Shown one piece after another: positions 52,891-61,898 of a DNA stretch of 64,000 bases. The stretch spans positions 1-64,000 of the forward strand of contig NZ_WNLP01000009.1 in the NCBI RefSeq assembly GCF_009727065.1. The letters run 5' to 3'. Positions within the stretch are counted from its first letter, which is position 1; each line of letters opens with the position of its first letter. The translations under genes and the position numbers were made by a program. This DNA is from Bifidobacterium canis (GTDB lineage: Bacteria; Actinomycetota; Actinomycetes; Actinomycetales; Bifidobacteriaceae). The notes under the pieces were generated by a model. That model saw nothing but the letters and a program-made list of their open reading frames with translations. It was not told the DNA's origin and searched no databases.

Positions 52891-52952
52891 AAACTTCCCG
52901 GACGGAGCGAGTCTCAGAGGCGAGAGAGTGGGCGAGTCATATGTATGACGAT

Positions 52953-52990
52953 TTGACTAATAAATGCTTATTGAGTAAGTTATAAATAAG
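52953..52990 (+). promoter_or_regulatory. Promoter and shared palindromic operator, site D (GH42)
   Basis: TTGACT (52953-52958), 17 bases, TAAGTT (52976-52981). The operator CTTATTGAGTAA then GTTATAAATAAG lies at 52967-52990 over the -10. Confidence 0.78.
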
Positions 52991-53094
52991 AAGTATTCAG
53001 GTGGGCAGAGCGGCGGCATGAGACACGGTTCTCTCTCGCGATGAAGCGAGCGCTCGCGCGGCAATGCACAGCAGAAACAGAAAGAAGAAAAGTA

Positions 53095-55094
53095 ATGGCG
53101 ATGTTCAGCGACTTCCTTTTTGGCGGTGACTGGAACCCCGAGCAGTGGCCGCAAGCCACATGGGAACACGACGTCGAGCTGCTCGAGCAGGCGCACGTCA
53201 ACGAGGCGACGATCAACGTGTTCTCGTGGGCATTGCTCGAACCGCGCGAAGGCGAATATGATTTTCGATGCTCGACTCGATCGTCGAGCTGCTCAACAAG
53301 CACGATTTCAAGATAGTGATGGCGACCGGCACAGCGGCGATTCCCGCGTGGATGGCACGCAGATACCCGCAGGTCATGCGCACCGGCGTCGACGGCACGC
53401 ACCAGATCTTCGGCGGACGCCACAACTTCTGCCCGAGCTCGCCGAAGTTCCGCTCCGCCGCGCGCGCGTTGGCATCGCGCGTCGCACAGCGCTACACCGG
53501 CGAGAAAAACCTCGTGTGCTGGCACGTGAACAACGAGTATGGCAACGGCGGCGGCTACTGCTACTGCGACACCTGCGCGCAGGAATTCCGCCACTGGCTC
53601 GAACGCAAATACGGCTCCGTCGAAGCGCTCAACCGCGCATGGTGCATGAATTTCTGGAGCCACACGATCCATGATTGGAGCGACGTTGTGCCACCGGTCA
53701 CCTACGGCGACGGCATCGGCACCGACAAATGCGTGATCTCCGGGTTGCAGGTGGATTATCGCCGCTTCCAAAACGAGCAGATGCTCGCATGCTACACGAT
53801 TGAGCGCGACGCGATCCGCGAATTCGACACCGAGACGCCGATCACCACGAACTTGATGGGGACGTTCAAAGACCTCGATTATTTCAGCTGGGGCCGCGAG
53901 ATGGACGTCGTGAGCTGGGACAATTACCCCGGCATGGACACGCAGCCGAGCTTCACGGCGATGTGCCACGACCTGATGCGCGGCGTGGGCGGCGGCAAAC
54001 CGTTCATGCTGATGGAGCAGACGCCGAACCAGCAGAACTGGTTCCCATACTGCAAGGTGAAGCGCCCCGGCGAAGTGGGCAAACTGAGCTGGCAGGCGGT
54101 GGCGCACGGCGCCGACACCGTGCAGTTCTTCCAACTCAAGCAGTCGATCGGTGGATGCGAGCGCTTCCACGGCGCGGTCATCGGGCACGATAATTCAGAC
54201 CGTTCGCGCACATACCGCGAGGTGCGCGCGCTCGGCTCCGACTTGCAGGATCGCGCGAAGCAGCTCATGGGTTCGCGCGTCAAGGCTCGCGTCGCCGTGA
54301 TGTTCGACTGGGAGAATTACTGGTCGCTCGAAGGGTGCGTCGGCCCAACGCAGGGGCTGCATTATCCGGACGAAGTGCACCGCTTCTACCGCCCGTTCTG
54401 GAAGCGCAACGTCGCCGTCGACATGATCGAGAGCACGGCTGATGTGGACGTGCTGAAGCAATACGACATTGTGGTCGCGCCGACGCTCATCATGGTCAAG
54501 CCCGGCGTCGCCGACAATCTCGAGGAATACGTGCGTTCTGGCGGACGACTGGTGACCGGCTACATGTCGGGCATCCACAACGAATTCGATCTGGTGATTC
54601 CAGGCGGCTACCCGGGGCCGCTGCGTGAACTGTGCGGACTGTGGGTCGAAGAGATCGACGCGATCGCACCGGACGCCACGATTGATGTGAACCTCGGCGG
54701 TGAGGAGGCTGGCGACCATGCCGACGGCACGATTGTTGCCAGCATCATCGAACTCGAAGGCGCACAGACCTTGGCGACCTATGGCGGAGACGATTTCTAC
54801 GCCGGCACTGCCGCCGCGACCGTGCACGAGGTGGGCGACGGCAAGGCATACTTCATCGGCACGGCGCTGGACGATGCGGGCATGAGCGCGCTGATCGACC
54901 CGATCATCGACGAATCCGGTGTTCCGACAATCGACGCTCCGGAGAACGTCGAAGTGATGCGCCGCTACGCCGACGACGGCACGGTGTTCACGATTGTCAC
55001 GAACACCGGCGACGAAGCGACCGAATGGACCGATGAGCAGGGTGTGCTTCATCAGCTCAACCCATTCGCCGTGCTGGTGCTCACTAACGAATAA
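53095..55094 (+). CDS. Beta-galactosidase, GH42, frameshifted
   Basis: This is an intracellular GH42 beta-galactosidase (no signal peptide). Translation from ATG 53095 gives the normal start (FLFGGDWNPEQWPQATW, INVFSWALLEPREGEYDF), then breaks at 53262-53265. The rest starts MLDSIVELLNKHDFKIVMAT in another frame. Adding one T to TTTT gives DFSMLDSIVELL and one 666-aa protein. Catalytic residues after repair: acid/base Glu148 in WHVNNEYG, nucleophile Glu308 in FMLMEQTPNQQNW. The trimerisation and C-terminal domains are present. Shares its operator with the importer operon, so it probably removes galactose from xyloglucan side chains after fucose removal. Confidence 0.88.
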
Positions 55095-55095
55095 C

Positions 55096-55160
55096 CCACC
55101 TGTTTCCTACCAATATGCATGGGTTGCGAGGAGCTGCCTTGCGACCCATATGCAGGTGGC
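55096..55160 (+). terminator. Branched hairpin after GH42
   Basis: CCACCTG/CAGGTGG form outer 7-bp arms, and ATATGCATGGGTTGC pairs imperfectly with GCGACCCATATGCA inside. It is the likely end of the GH42 transcript. Nothing else is seen up to the ROK gene. Confidence 0.55.
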
Positions 55161-55322
55161 CGCAAGTTCGACTCATATATATTCGGCTCGATATGTGTTG
55201 GATGTGTTGGTCGGAAAGAATGAAAAGCACCGAGCTCATACCGCTGAGAGCCAACGCGTAAACAGGCGTTGGCAGAGCACGGCATACACTGGAATCATTG
55301 CATTCTAAAACGAGGTTCAACA

Positions 55323-56228
55323 ATGTCTAGGCAAGCACACGTTCTCACGTTTGAGATCAACACGTATTTCACACGGTATGCGCTGTTCTCAAACGGTCGC
55401 ATGGGCATTCCCGGCACCATTGCGACGCCGAACACCGATCTCGACGCATTCTATGACGCATTGATTCAAGTGGTGCGCAAAACCGCCGTGCCGCTCGACG
55501 GCATCGCCATCAGCGCGCCAGGCTTCATCGACACCGACACGCAAACCGCGCTGACCGCCGGCGCACTGAAGATTCTGACGAAAGAGCAGATCGGCAAAGA
55601 ACTGGCACGCAGACTCGGCCAAGACATTCCCACGTGGATCGAAAACGACGCGAACTGCGCAGCAATGGCCGAACGCATGACCGGCAACGCACAGAAACTC
55701 GACGATTTCGTGCTCATCACCCTCGACGTCGGCATGGGCGGTGCATTGTTCCTCGACGGCAAACTGCGCCGTGGCAAAGACTGGCGCGCCGCGGAACTCG
55801 GCATGATGATCATCAATTACGATTCCGTCGGAGCGCTGCCGCTGCACGACTTCGTGTCGACGGCAAAACTGACGGAATGGTACGCCGACGAATTCAACAC
55901 AGACAAAGGCGAAGTATTGCCCAGCACGTTGTTCCGCCAGCTCGATAACCCGCGTGTGCGCGCCATCGTCGAACGCTGGGTGAACTACGTGGCAGTCGGC
56001 ATCTTCAACATCGTCGCCAGCGTAGACCCCGAGGTTGTGCTCATCGGCGGCAGTATTTCACGCGAACCGCAGCTCATTCCGATGATCGAGTCCGCGCTCA
56101 ACACGTTCCGTGACTGGAAGCCGTTCAAAACGAAGATCAAGCGTTGCCGTCACAGTGGCAATGCGGGATTGATCGGCGCGTACTATGCGTTCATGGAAGA
56201 AGTGGGCGTGCCCGAACTCGGCAAGTGA
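55323..56228 (+). CDS. Atypical ROK-family protein
   Basis: This 301-aa protein has the ROK actin-like fold: DGIAISAPGFIDTDTQT, the catalytic-site motif IENDANCAAMAERM, VLITLDVGMGGALFLDG and VVLIGGSIS. It departs from active ROK kinases at two places. The N-terminal phosphate loop reads LTFEINTYFTRYAL instead of IDIGGTK, and the zinc motif CxCGxxGC and GEIGH histidine are missing (AAELGMMIINYD). It has no DNA-binding domain. It may be a kinase with altered sugar specificity or a sensor. It lies after GH42 and beside a convergent TetR gene. Start ATG 55323. Confidence 0.8.
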   Translation: MSRQAHVLTFEINTYFTRYALFSNGRMGIPGTIATPNTDLDAFYDALIQVVRKTAVPLDGIAISAPGFIDTDTQTALTAGALKILTKEQIGKELARRLGQDIPTWIENDANCAAMAERMTGNAQKLDDFVLITLDVGMGGALFLDGKLRRGKDWRAAELGMMIINYDSVGALPLHDFVSTAKLTEWYADEFNTDKGEVLPSTLFRQLDNPRVRAIVERWVNYVAVGIFNIVASVDPEVVLIGGSISREPQLIPMIESALNTFRDWKPFKTKIKRCRHSGNAGLIGAYYAFMEEVGVPELGK

Positions 56229-56231
56229 AAT

Positions 56232-57029
56232 CTACCGTTCCTGAATGGTGTAGGGGAGCAGGCAGCGCGTGTCTGAAGGATCATGCTCGCTGGGATCATA
56301 GAGCCCCTGCCACGTGTGCGCGGGGAACACGATATCGCTGAAATGCAGCCATTCCTCGAGCAAATCTAGCGAATCGTCTGCGAGCCAGCGCTGCTGCAAA
56401 CCGTCGATTGCCGAAGACACGAGCGTGAACAAGTCGAAGAACTGCTCCTCGTTCATGCCGGCGGGCAGCATCCAGCTCATCGAGCCGACCATCTCCCAGT
56501 GCCGCATATGCCTGCCGGTGAAGAACTGGTGCGCCGGATGATCGGGATTCAACGCTTCGCCGCTCAACACGCAGAACAGCTGGATCATCTCCGGTCGTTG
56601 CATGTTATAGAGTACGGTGTTCAGGCAGTAGCGCGGGTAATAATACACATAATGACCGTCGCCATCGAGCGCGGCGCAATTGTATGCGGCGAAATCACTT
56701 GCCTCCGTGGTGTCGTAGTTCTCGGTGAGCACCATGTTGAGCAAGTCTTCTTTTGAGTCGATGTAGTGATAGAGCGCGGCCTCGCTGATGCCGATCTCGT
56801 CGGAGATATCTTGCAAGCTCATGCCCCAGTAGCCTTTGACCGCCAGGATTTTTGTCGCCGCGCTCAGAATCTGCAGGTGACGCTCCTCCTGACTCATGCG
56901 CTTGCGCTTGACGAACCGCTTGCCGGACGTGGTGTCGCGCACAGTGATCTCGTGCGAGGAGATGGTGTGACGATGTGAATCGCTCGACTGGTGCTGCTGA
57001 TCCAAGATCTGCTGCCATGCGTCAATCAT
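56232..57029 (-). CDS. TetR-family transcriptional regulator
   Basis: This 265-aa regulator has a helix-turn-helix (ATKILAVKGYWGMSLQDISDEIGISEAALYHYIDSKEDLLNM) at about residues 56-98. It is preceded by an unusual, basic N-terminal extension of about 50 residues. The C-terminal ligand domain is aromatic-rich (GHYVYYYPRYCLNT). Start ATG 57029 follows GAGGAGGACCA. It ends 3 bases from the convergent ROK gene. It is the only DNA-binding protein inside the xyloglucan-type block and so the best candidate for the shared palindromic operator, though a regulator elsewhere is possible. Confidence 0.85.
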   Translation of the reverse strand: MIDAWQQILDQQHQSSDSHRHTISSHEITVRDTTSGKRFVKRKRMSQEERHLQILSAATKILAVKGYWGMSLQDISDEIGISEAALYHYIDSKEDLLNMVLTENYDTTEASDFAAYNCAALDGDGHYVYYYPRYCLNTVLYNMQRPEMIQLFCVLSGEALNPDHPAHQFFTGRHMRHWEMVGSMSWMLPAGMNEEQFFDLFTLVSSAIDGLQQRWLADDSLDLLEEWLHFSDIVFPAHTWQGLYDPSEHDPSDTRCLLPYTIQER

Positions 57030-57150
57030 TGGTCCTCCTCGCGCGTGAACTGCGAATATCTTTCGAATATCTATTGTGGTGGCAGAGTAGTACATCGCGC
57101 GCGAATATGCACAAAGGCAATCTGCGCGGGCAATGCTTCAAAAAACTCTC

Positions 57151-57969
57151 TCAGGCGAAGGTGCGCGAGAGCCAGTCGAGGGCGAGCGTCGGCCAGCTTT
57201 GAATGGCGGGCTCGATGCCATTCGTGCCACCCCAGCCGGTCATTGCGGTGCCGAGTCCGAGCCCATGCCCGCCTTGCGGGAACAGGTGCGCTTCGATCGG
57301 CACGTTCGCGGCGTGGCAGGCTGCGATCAGCTGCAACGTGTTCTCCACCGGCACGCAATCGTCGGTCATCGTATGCCAGACGAACACCGGTGGGGTCTTC
57401 TCGTCGATGTGCTCTTCGATGCTCACTTCGTGCATCAGCGTGGGGTCCAAGTAGTTGTCGCCGAGCAGCATGCGGAAGCTGCCGTCATGGCGGAATTCAC
57501 CGGCGGTGATGACGGGATAGCCGAGCATCAGCGCGTTCGGGCGCAGTGCATCAGGATCGTAGCCTTGCTCGCGAATGGCGTCATCACCAGCGGTTGTGGC
57601 GAAGTTGGCGGCGAGATGGCCACCGGCGGAGAAGCCGAGGATGGTGATGCGGTTCGTGTCGATGTTCCATTCGCGTGCGTGGTCGTGCATCATCTGCACG
57701 GCTGCCGCAACCTGCACCAATGCGGTCGGGTAGACGGATGGTGCGCACGAATAGCGGAGCACGAACGCGTTGTAGTCGGCGGGAAGGAATTGCAGGGCGA
57801 TGGGCTCGGCCTCGCGATCGGAGGTTCGAGAGTAGCCGCCGCCAGGAATGATCAGCACGGTCGGGCGCAGGCGGTCGGGAACGATCTCCTCGGAATTGTC
57901 GGGAACGTAGCCGGTGAAGCGTGCGAGTGCGCCGTTGTTGCCGGGAATAGTAGTGTCAATGTATTGCAT
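57151..57969 (-). CDS. Alpha/beta-hydrolase, probable acetylesterase
   Basis: This 272-aa cytoplasmic protein has an esterase/lipase fold with HGGG-like oxyanion motif IIPGGGYSRTSDRE, nucleophile Ser114 in LGFSAGGHLA, acid Asp203 in HTMTDDCVPVEN and His235 in GGHGLGLG. This pattern fits bacterial acetyl-xylan/oligosaccharide acetylesterases. Galactosyl residues of plant xyloglucan are often O-acetylated, so deacetylation of imported oligosaccharides is a reasonable role here. It lies upstream (in its own direction) of the TetR gene. Substrate unproven. Confidence 0.8.
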   Translation of the reverse strand: MQYIDTTIPGNNGALARFTGYVPDNSEEIVPDRLRPTVLIIPGGGYSRTSDREAEPIALQFLPADYNAFVLRYSCAPSVYPTALVQVAAAVQMMHDHAREWNIDTNRITILGFSAGGHLAANFATTAGDDAIREQGYDPDALRPNALMLGYPVITAGEFRHDGSFRMLLGDNYLDPTLMHEVSIEEHIDEKTPPVFVWHTMTDDCVPVENTLQLIAACHAANVPIEAHLFPQGGHGLGLGTAMTGWGGTNGIEPAIQSWPTLALDWLSRTFA

Positions 57970-58120
57970 GATGCACCTTTGCAGAACAGTGGTGGGTACG
58001 CATCCGATAAGTCATCTGGTAATTCATCTGATGTCTCACTTGATAATAGAACCAGCTCTCGTCTGCGCGAGTGTGTGCAGACGAGTTGTGCTGGCTGGGG
58101 TTTTATGTGATTCGGATTCG

Positions 58121-59881
58121 CTAGATCCAGGAGGGGAGCCACATGTGAATGCGCCAGAACTCGTATGGCACGGGCATGGCTGTCCAGATCGGGTAGAAGA
58201 ACACGCTGATGATGGCGCAGAAGCTCACGGTGATCCACAACGTGATGAGCCAGACCTCACGAGACGTGGTTTCGCGGATCCAGTTGTAGACGTAGCAGAT
58301 CGCAAGAATCATCCACGGCAGCAGCACGATCGAATAGAACGTGAACGTGGTGCGATGCAAATACTGCGCCCACGGCAACCAGCCGCCGAGGAAGCCGGCG
58401 AGCACCGCCCAGATGCGCCAATCGCCGCGCTTCATGATCGCAATGACGATCGCCACAATCGCACACAGTGAGCCGAGCCACCATATGAGCGGGTTGCCGA
58501 GCGACGTTATCGCGGCCACGCATTGCGAGCGAGGGGAAAGCGAACACATGCCCGGATGCCCGTCAAGCTTCTCCCAGTAGAAGCTCGTCGGGCGAATCTG
58601 CAACGGCCATGTGAGCGGATTCGCTTTGTAGTCGTGCGGGGCGTCAAGATGCGTGTGGAACTGCCACATCTCCTGATGGTAGGCGACGAACGAGCGCACG
58701 CTTTCGGGCAGCCACTGCAGACCCTGACCGCGGTGGGTGAGCGCCCAATCGTGCATGTAGGAGTTCGGGTGAATGAACCAGCCGATCCATGTGAGCAGGT
58801 ACGTGGCTGCGTAGATCGGCAGCATGTAGAGTGCGGCGAGAATGCCGTTGCCGAGCACTCCGCGTGAGAACCAGTGCGGGAAGCCTGCCTGACGGCGCAT
58901 CCAAGCGTCCCAGAGCACGCTGATCACGCAGAACACGGCGAAGAAATAGGTGCCCGACCATTTCACGCCGGTCGCGCATCCCAGCAGAATCGCCGCGCCG
59001 ACGCGCCACCACGAGAACGTGATCTGCGGAGGCTTCGTGGCATGTGCCTCCTGCGCCTTGCGAAGTCTCGCCTGCGCCCAGTCGCGGTGAATGAGCAGCA
59101 AGCTGAACGCGCCGAGCGCAAACACCATGATGAAGATGTCGAGCAACCCTGTGCGGCTCATCGTGATCGACACACCGTCGATCGACATCAGGAAGCCGGC
59201 GAGCAGCGCGATCGGCAGATTGTGGAACAGTCGAAGCGTGACGCGAATGAGCAGAATGATGCCGATAACGCCGGCGATGGCGGTCGCCGCACGCCAAGCG
59301 AACGGATTGCCCGCACCGCCGAACAGCTTGAGTCCGAGCGCTATGAGCCATTTGCCCAGTGGCGGGTGCACCACGTATTCCGCGACGTTGATCCACGTGT
59401 TCGTGTCGCCATTCGCGAACGCGTCGTTGACGGAGACGAGCTGCCCGTTGATGGTCACCTCGTCGGGCCAACTCTGCGGTTCGCCGGTCATCAGCATCGT
59501 CCACGCGTCTTTGACGTAATACGTCTCATCGAACACCATTGCGCGCGGTTCGCCGAGCCGAATGAAACGCAGGAGTGCGCCGAACAATGCCACGACGAGC
59601 GTCCACACCCACGCCATCACGCGTGCGTGAGTGCTGGGAGTGCTGGCAGAGTCATTCGGCGCGGAGTCATGCGGATCGTGCGCGAGCTCCGGCGAGCTGT
59701 GCTGTGCAGACGTGTATGCGAAGTCAGCCGCCGCATGCTTGGGTGCCGTGTGCGCGGCGGCGAACGCATAGATGCGCGCCGCCACCCGCTGTGGCAGAGT
59801 CGACGTGCGCGCTGTGCCCGCCGCCCGCTGCCGCGTAACCGTGCGCGTAGCCGGTGCGCGCAATGCTGATTCCTGATTCAT
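58121..59881 (-). CDS. pmt: Dolichyl-phosphate-mannose-protein mannosyltransferase (GT39)
   Basis: This 586-aa polytopic membrane enzyme is of the actinobacterial Pmt family, which transfers mannose from polyprenyl phosphate to secreted proteins. A 90-residue Ala/Ser/Thr-rich cytoplasmic N-terminus precedes the first membrane segment. The catalytic Asp-Glu pair is in MVFDETYYVKDAW, with EYVVHPPLGKWLIALG, MSRTGLLDIFIMVFALGAF and ATGVKWSGTYF as family motifs. It is divergent from rsmI, an arrangement common in actinobacteria. No gene is seen in the 57970-58120 or 59882-60101 gaps. Confidence 0.92.
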   Translation of the reverse strand: MNQESALRAPATRTVTRQRAAGTARTSTLPQRVAARIYAFAAAHTAPKHAAADFAYTSAQHSSPELAHDPHDSAPNDSASTPSTHARVMAWVWTLVVALFGALLRFIRLGEPRAMVFDETYYVKDAWTMLMTGEPQSWPDEVTINGQLVSVNDAFANGDTNTWINVAEYVVHPPLGKWLIALGLKLFGGAGNPFAWRAATAIAGVIGIILLIRVTLRLFHNLPIALLAGFLMSIDGVSITMSRTGLLDIFIMVFALGAFSLLLIHRDWAQARLRKAQEAHATKPPQITFSWWRVGAAILLGCATGVKWSGTYFFAVFCVISVLWDAWMRRQAGFPHWFSRGVLGNGILAALYMLPIYAATYLLTWIGWFIHPNSYMHDWALTHRGQGLQWLPESVRSFVAYHQEMWQFHTHLDAPHDYKANPLTWPLQIRPTSFYWEKLDGHPGMCSLSPRSQCVAAITSLGNPLIWWLGSLCAIVAIVIAIMKRGDWRIWAVLAGFLGGWLPWAQYLHRTTFTFYSIVLLPWMILAICYVYNWIRETTSREVWLITLWITVSFCAIISVFFYPIWTAMPVPYEFWRIHMWLPSWI

Positions 59882-60101
59882 AGCGTTCCCCCGTGTCTTG
59901 TGTGTTCACCACGGTACTCGATCATCTGCATGACGTCTTCGCGCCACGCTGATGTTGCGGTGCGTACTTGCCCACGTTGTGCTCTGCCAGCTGCCCGATA
60001 CTCGCGGAAATATTGGAGAAGGGGCGCATTCTGGCGCAACGAGAGAAATTTTGCGATGACTTGCGAACGATATTGGGGGAGGCGCGCGGCATACTGAAAT
60101 C

Positions 60102-61037
60102 ATGGAAGAGCAGCAAACAGCGGCTGAGCGCAATGTGACCGTCGGCAACGTGCAAGTGAATGTTCCACGTGGAACAGTGATATTGGCGGCGACGCCGATC
60201 GGCAACACCGCCGACGCCTCCGCGCGCTTGGTTGCACTGCTCGAAAGCGCGGATATCGTTGCCGCGGAAGACACGCGACGCCTGTATGCGCTCGCCAACC
60301 GCCTCGGCGTGCATGTGAACGGGCGCGTGGTGGCGAACCACGACCACAACGAGCGCGGCAAAGCCGATGAACTGCTCGACCACGTGGAGAACGGCGCGAC
60401 GGTGCTCGTCGTCTCCGATGCGGGCATGCCGACGATCAACGACCCCGGGCTGGCAATCGTGCGCCGCGCCATAGAGCGCGGTCTGCCGGTGACTTGCGCG
60501 CCAGGGCCATCCGCCGTGCTCGACGCGCTCGCATTGTCGGGACTGCCGACCGACCGCTTCTGCTATGAGGGATTCCTGCCCCGCAAACACTCCGAACGCG
60601 TGCAATATCTGCGTTCGCTGCGCGGTGAGCGCCGCACGATCGTGTTCTATGAAACACTGCATCGCATCGCCGAATCGATGGCGGATCTCGAGGAAGTGTT
60701 CGGCGCGGATAGGCGCATGGCTCTGTGCCGTGAGCTGACCAAGGATTACGAGCAGATTCGCCGTGGCACGATTCACGAGATCAACGCCAGCGTCGTCAAC
60801 GATCCGCCGCGCGGCGAAATGGTGCTCGTGGTCGCCGGCGCGAGCGAAGACGAGGTGGGCGAGCAGCCGCAGGCTCTGAGCGTGGAGGAACTCGCGGAGC
60901 TCGCCGTGCAGTATGCGCAGCAGAACGACATGCGCATAAAAGACGCGATCGCCGATGTGATCGCAAAACATCCGAATGCCGACGGTTCGTTCGCCAATAA
61001 AAAGCAGGTGTATAACGCCGCGCTCGCGTTGCGCTGA
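60102..61037 (+). CDS. rsmI: 16S rRNA (cytidine-1402-2'-O)-methyltransferase RsmI
   Basis: This 311-aa SAM-dependent enzyme 2'-O-methylates C1402 in the ribosomal decoding centre. Family motifs are clear: VILAATPIGNTADASARL, AAEDTRRLYALANRLGV, VVSDAGMPTINDPG, TCAPGPSAVLDALALSGLPTDRFCYEGFLPRK and RELTKDYEQIRRGT. Start ATG 60102. It lies between pmt and metG, a conserved neighbourhood. Confidence 0.95.
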   Translation: MEEQQTAAERNVTVGNVQVNVPRGTVILAATPIGNTADASARLVALLESADIVAAEDTRRLYALANRLGVHVNGRVVANHDHNERGKADELLDHVENGATVLVVSDAGMPTINDPGLAIVRRAIERGLPVTCAPGPSAVLDALALSGLPTDRFCYEGFLPRKHSERVQYLRSLRGERRTIVFYETLHRIAESMADLEEVFGADRRMALCRELTKDYEQIRRGTIHEINASVVNDPPRGEMVLVVAGASEDEVGEQPQALSVEELAELAVQYAQQNDMRIKDAIADVIAKHPNADGSFANKKQVYNAALALR

Positions 61038-61143
61038 TTGCATGCGCTCCGTGCTGCTCGGCGGAATGCGGCTCGACCGCACATCCACTTGCGCCGCACC
61101 TTCGTTCGGATTGCGTTTCAGGCGTTGGCGCAGGGGCATCTTT

Positions 61144-61249
61144 CTTACGAGGAGACATTATTAGCTCATTCGGCAAGTATGATCGTCGGAAATCGTTGGA
61201 AAACTGTCGCCGATATATGCACATATGCTCAGTAATGTCTCCTCGTAAG
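61144..61249. other. Long perfect inverted repeat in intergenic DNA
   Basis: CTTACGAGGAGACATTA (61144-61160) and its exact complement (61233-61249) are 17-base arms 72 bases apart. The interior is not repetitive. It could form a long hairpin RNA or be a paired regulator site or small mobile-element relic. The remaining 61038-61344 DNA has no gene. Confidence 0.6.
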
Positions 61250-61344
61250 CGAAATACCTCACGAATGTTCGGCACGCAATCTTTGTTTACGTATCCGCTA
61301 ACTTCTTTGTGCAGTAAAACATCTATGTAGTTGATATCGGAGTT

Positions 61345-61797
61345 CTATCTGGCGGGGGTCGTCGGACGATGACGTGCGCTGTGCGCGAGATCCATCGATT
61401 CGAGCATCAGCGTCAGCGCTGCTTTGACGCCCGGCCCGCCCTGCTGCGAGATGTATTCGAGCAGATTCGCGTCTGCCGCGCGGTTGACCACCACCCATTT
61501 GCGCAGTTCTGGCACATTGCGTGCAATGTGCCACAGCACTTCGGCGGGCGTGTTTGGATCACTGGCAGACTGCGGTGTCAGCTCGATCGGTGGTGCCGGA
61601 GGGCGCAGTAATTGCGCACGACGTACTGATGTTTCACGTGTAACTTTGAGGCGGCGTGTGGCGCTGCGCTCGTGCGGCGGTCGCGTCGTCGCACCGTGCG
61701 TGCCGCGTGTTCTGCGCGCGGCGCGAAGAGTCCGCCTGTCTCGCGTGCGCGTGGCGGCGAGTCGGGTAGTGCTGCGTTGCGGTCGAAGAGTACTCAT
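61345..61797 (-). CDS. Hypothetical basic protein with variant leucine-rich-repeat-like C-terminus
   Basis: This 150-aa protein has an Arg/Thr-rich, probably disordered N-terminal half (STLRPQRSTTRLAATRTRDR). The C-terminal half is helical: ASDPNTPAEVLWHIARNVPE, LRKWVVVNRAADANLLEYIS. This resembles the variant leucine-rich-repeat units found in other actinobacterial hypothetical proteins. Start ATG 61797 follows GAGGAAATA. Function unknown. Confidence 0.6.
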   Translation of the reverse strand: MSTLRPQRSTTRLAATRTRDRRTLRAARRTRGTHGATTRPPHERSATRRLKVTRETSVRRAQLLRPPAPPIELTPQSASDPNTPAEVLWHIARNVPELRKWVVVNRAADANLLEYISQQGGPGVKAALTLMLESMDLAHSARHRPTTPAR

Positions 61798-61898
61798 TAT
61801 TTCCTCGTATCTCTTTCACTTACTTCGCGCGCGCCGAGCGGCCGCGCGCGAATATCGAATAATTCGCTGAATAATATGAAGCTACATATTGCGAGCAT

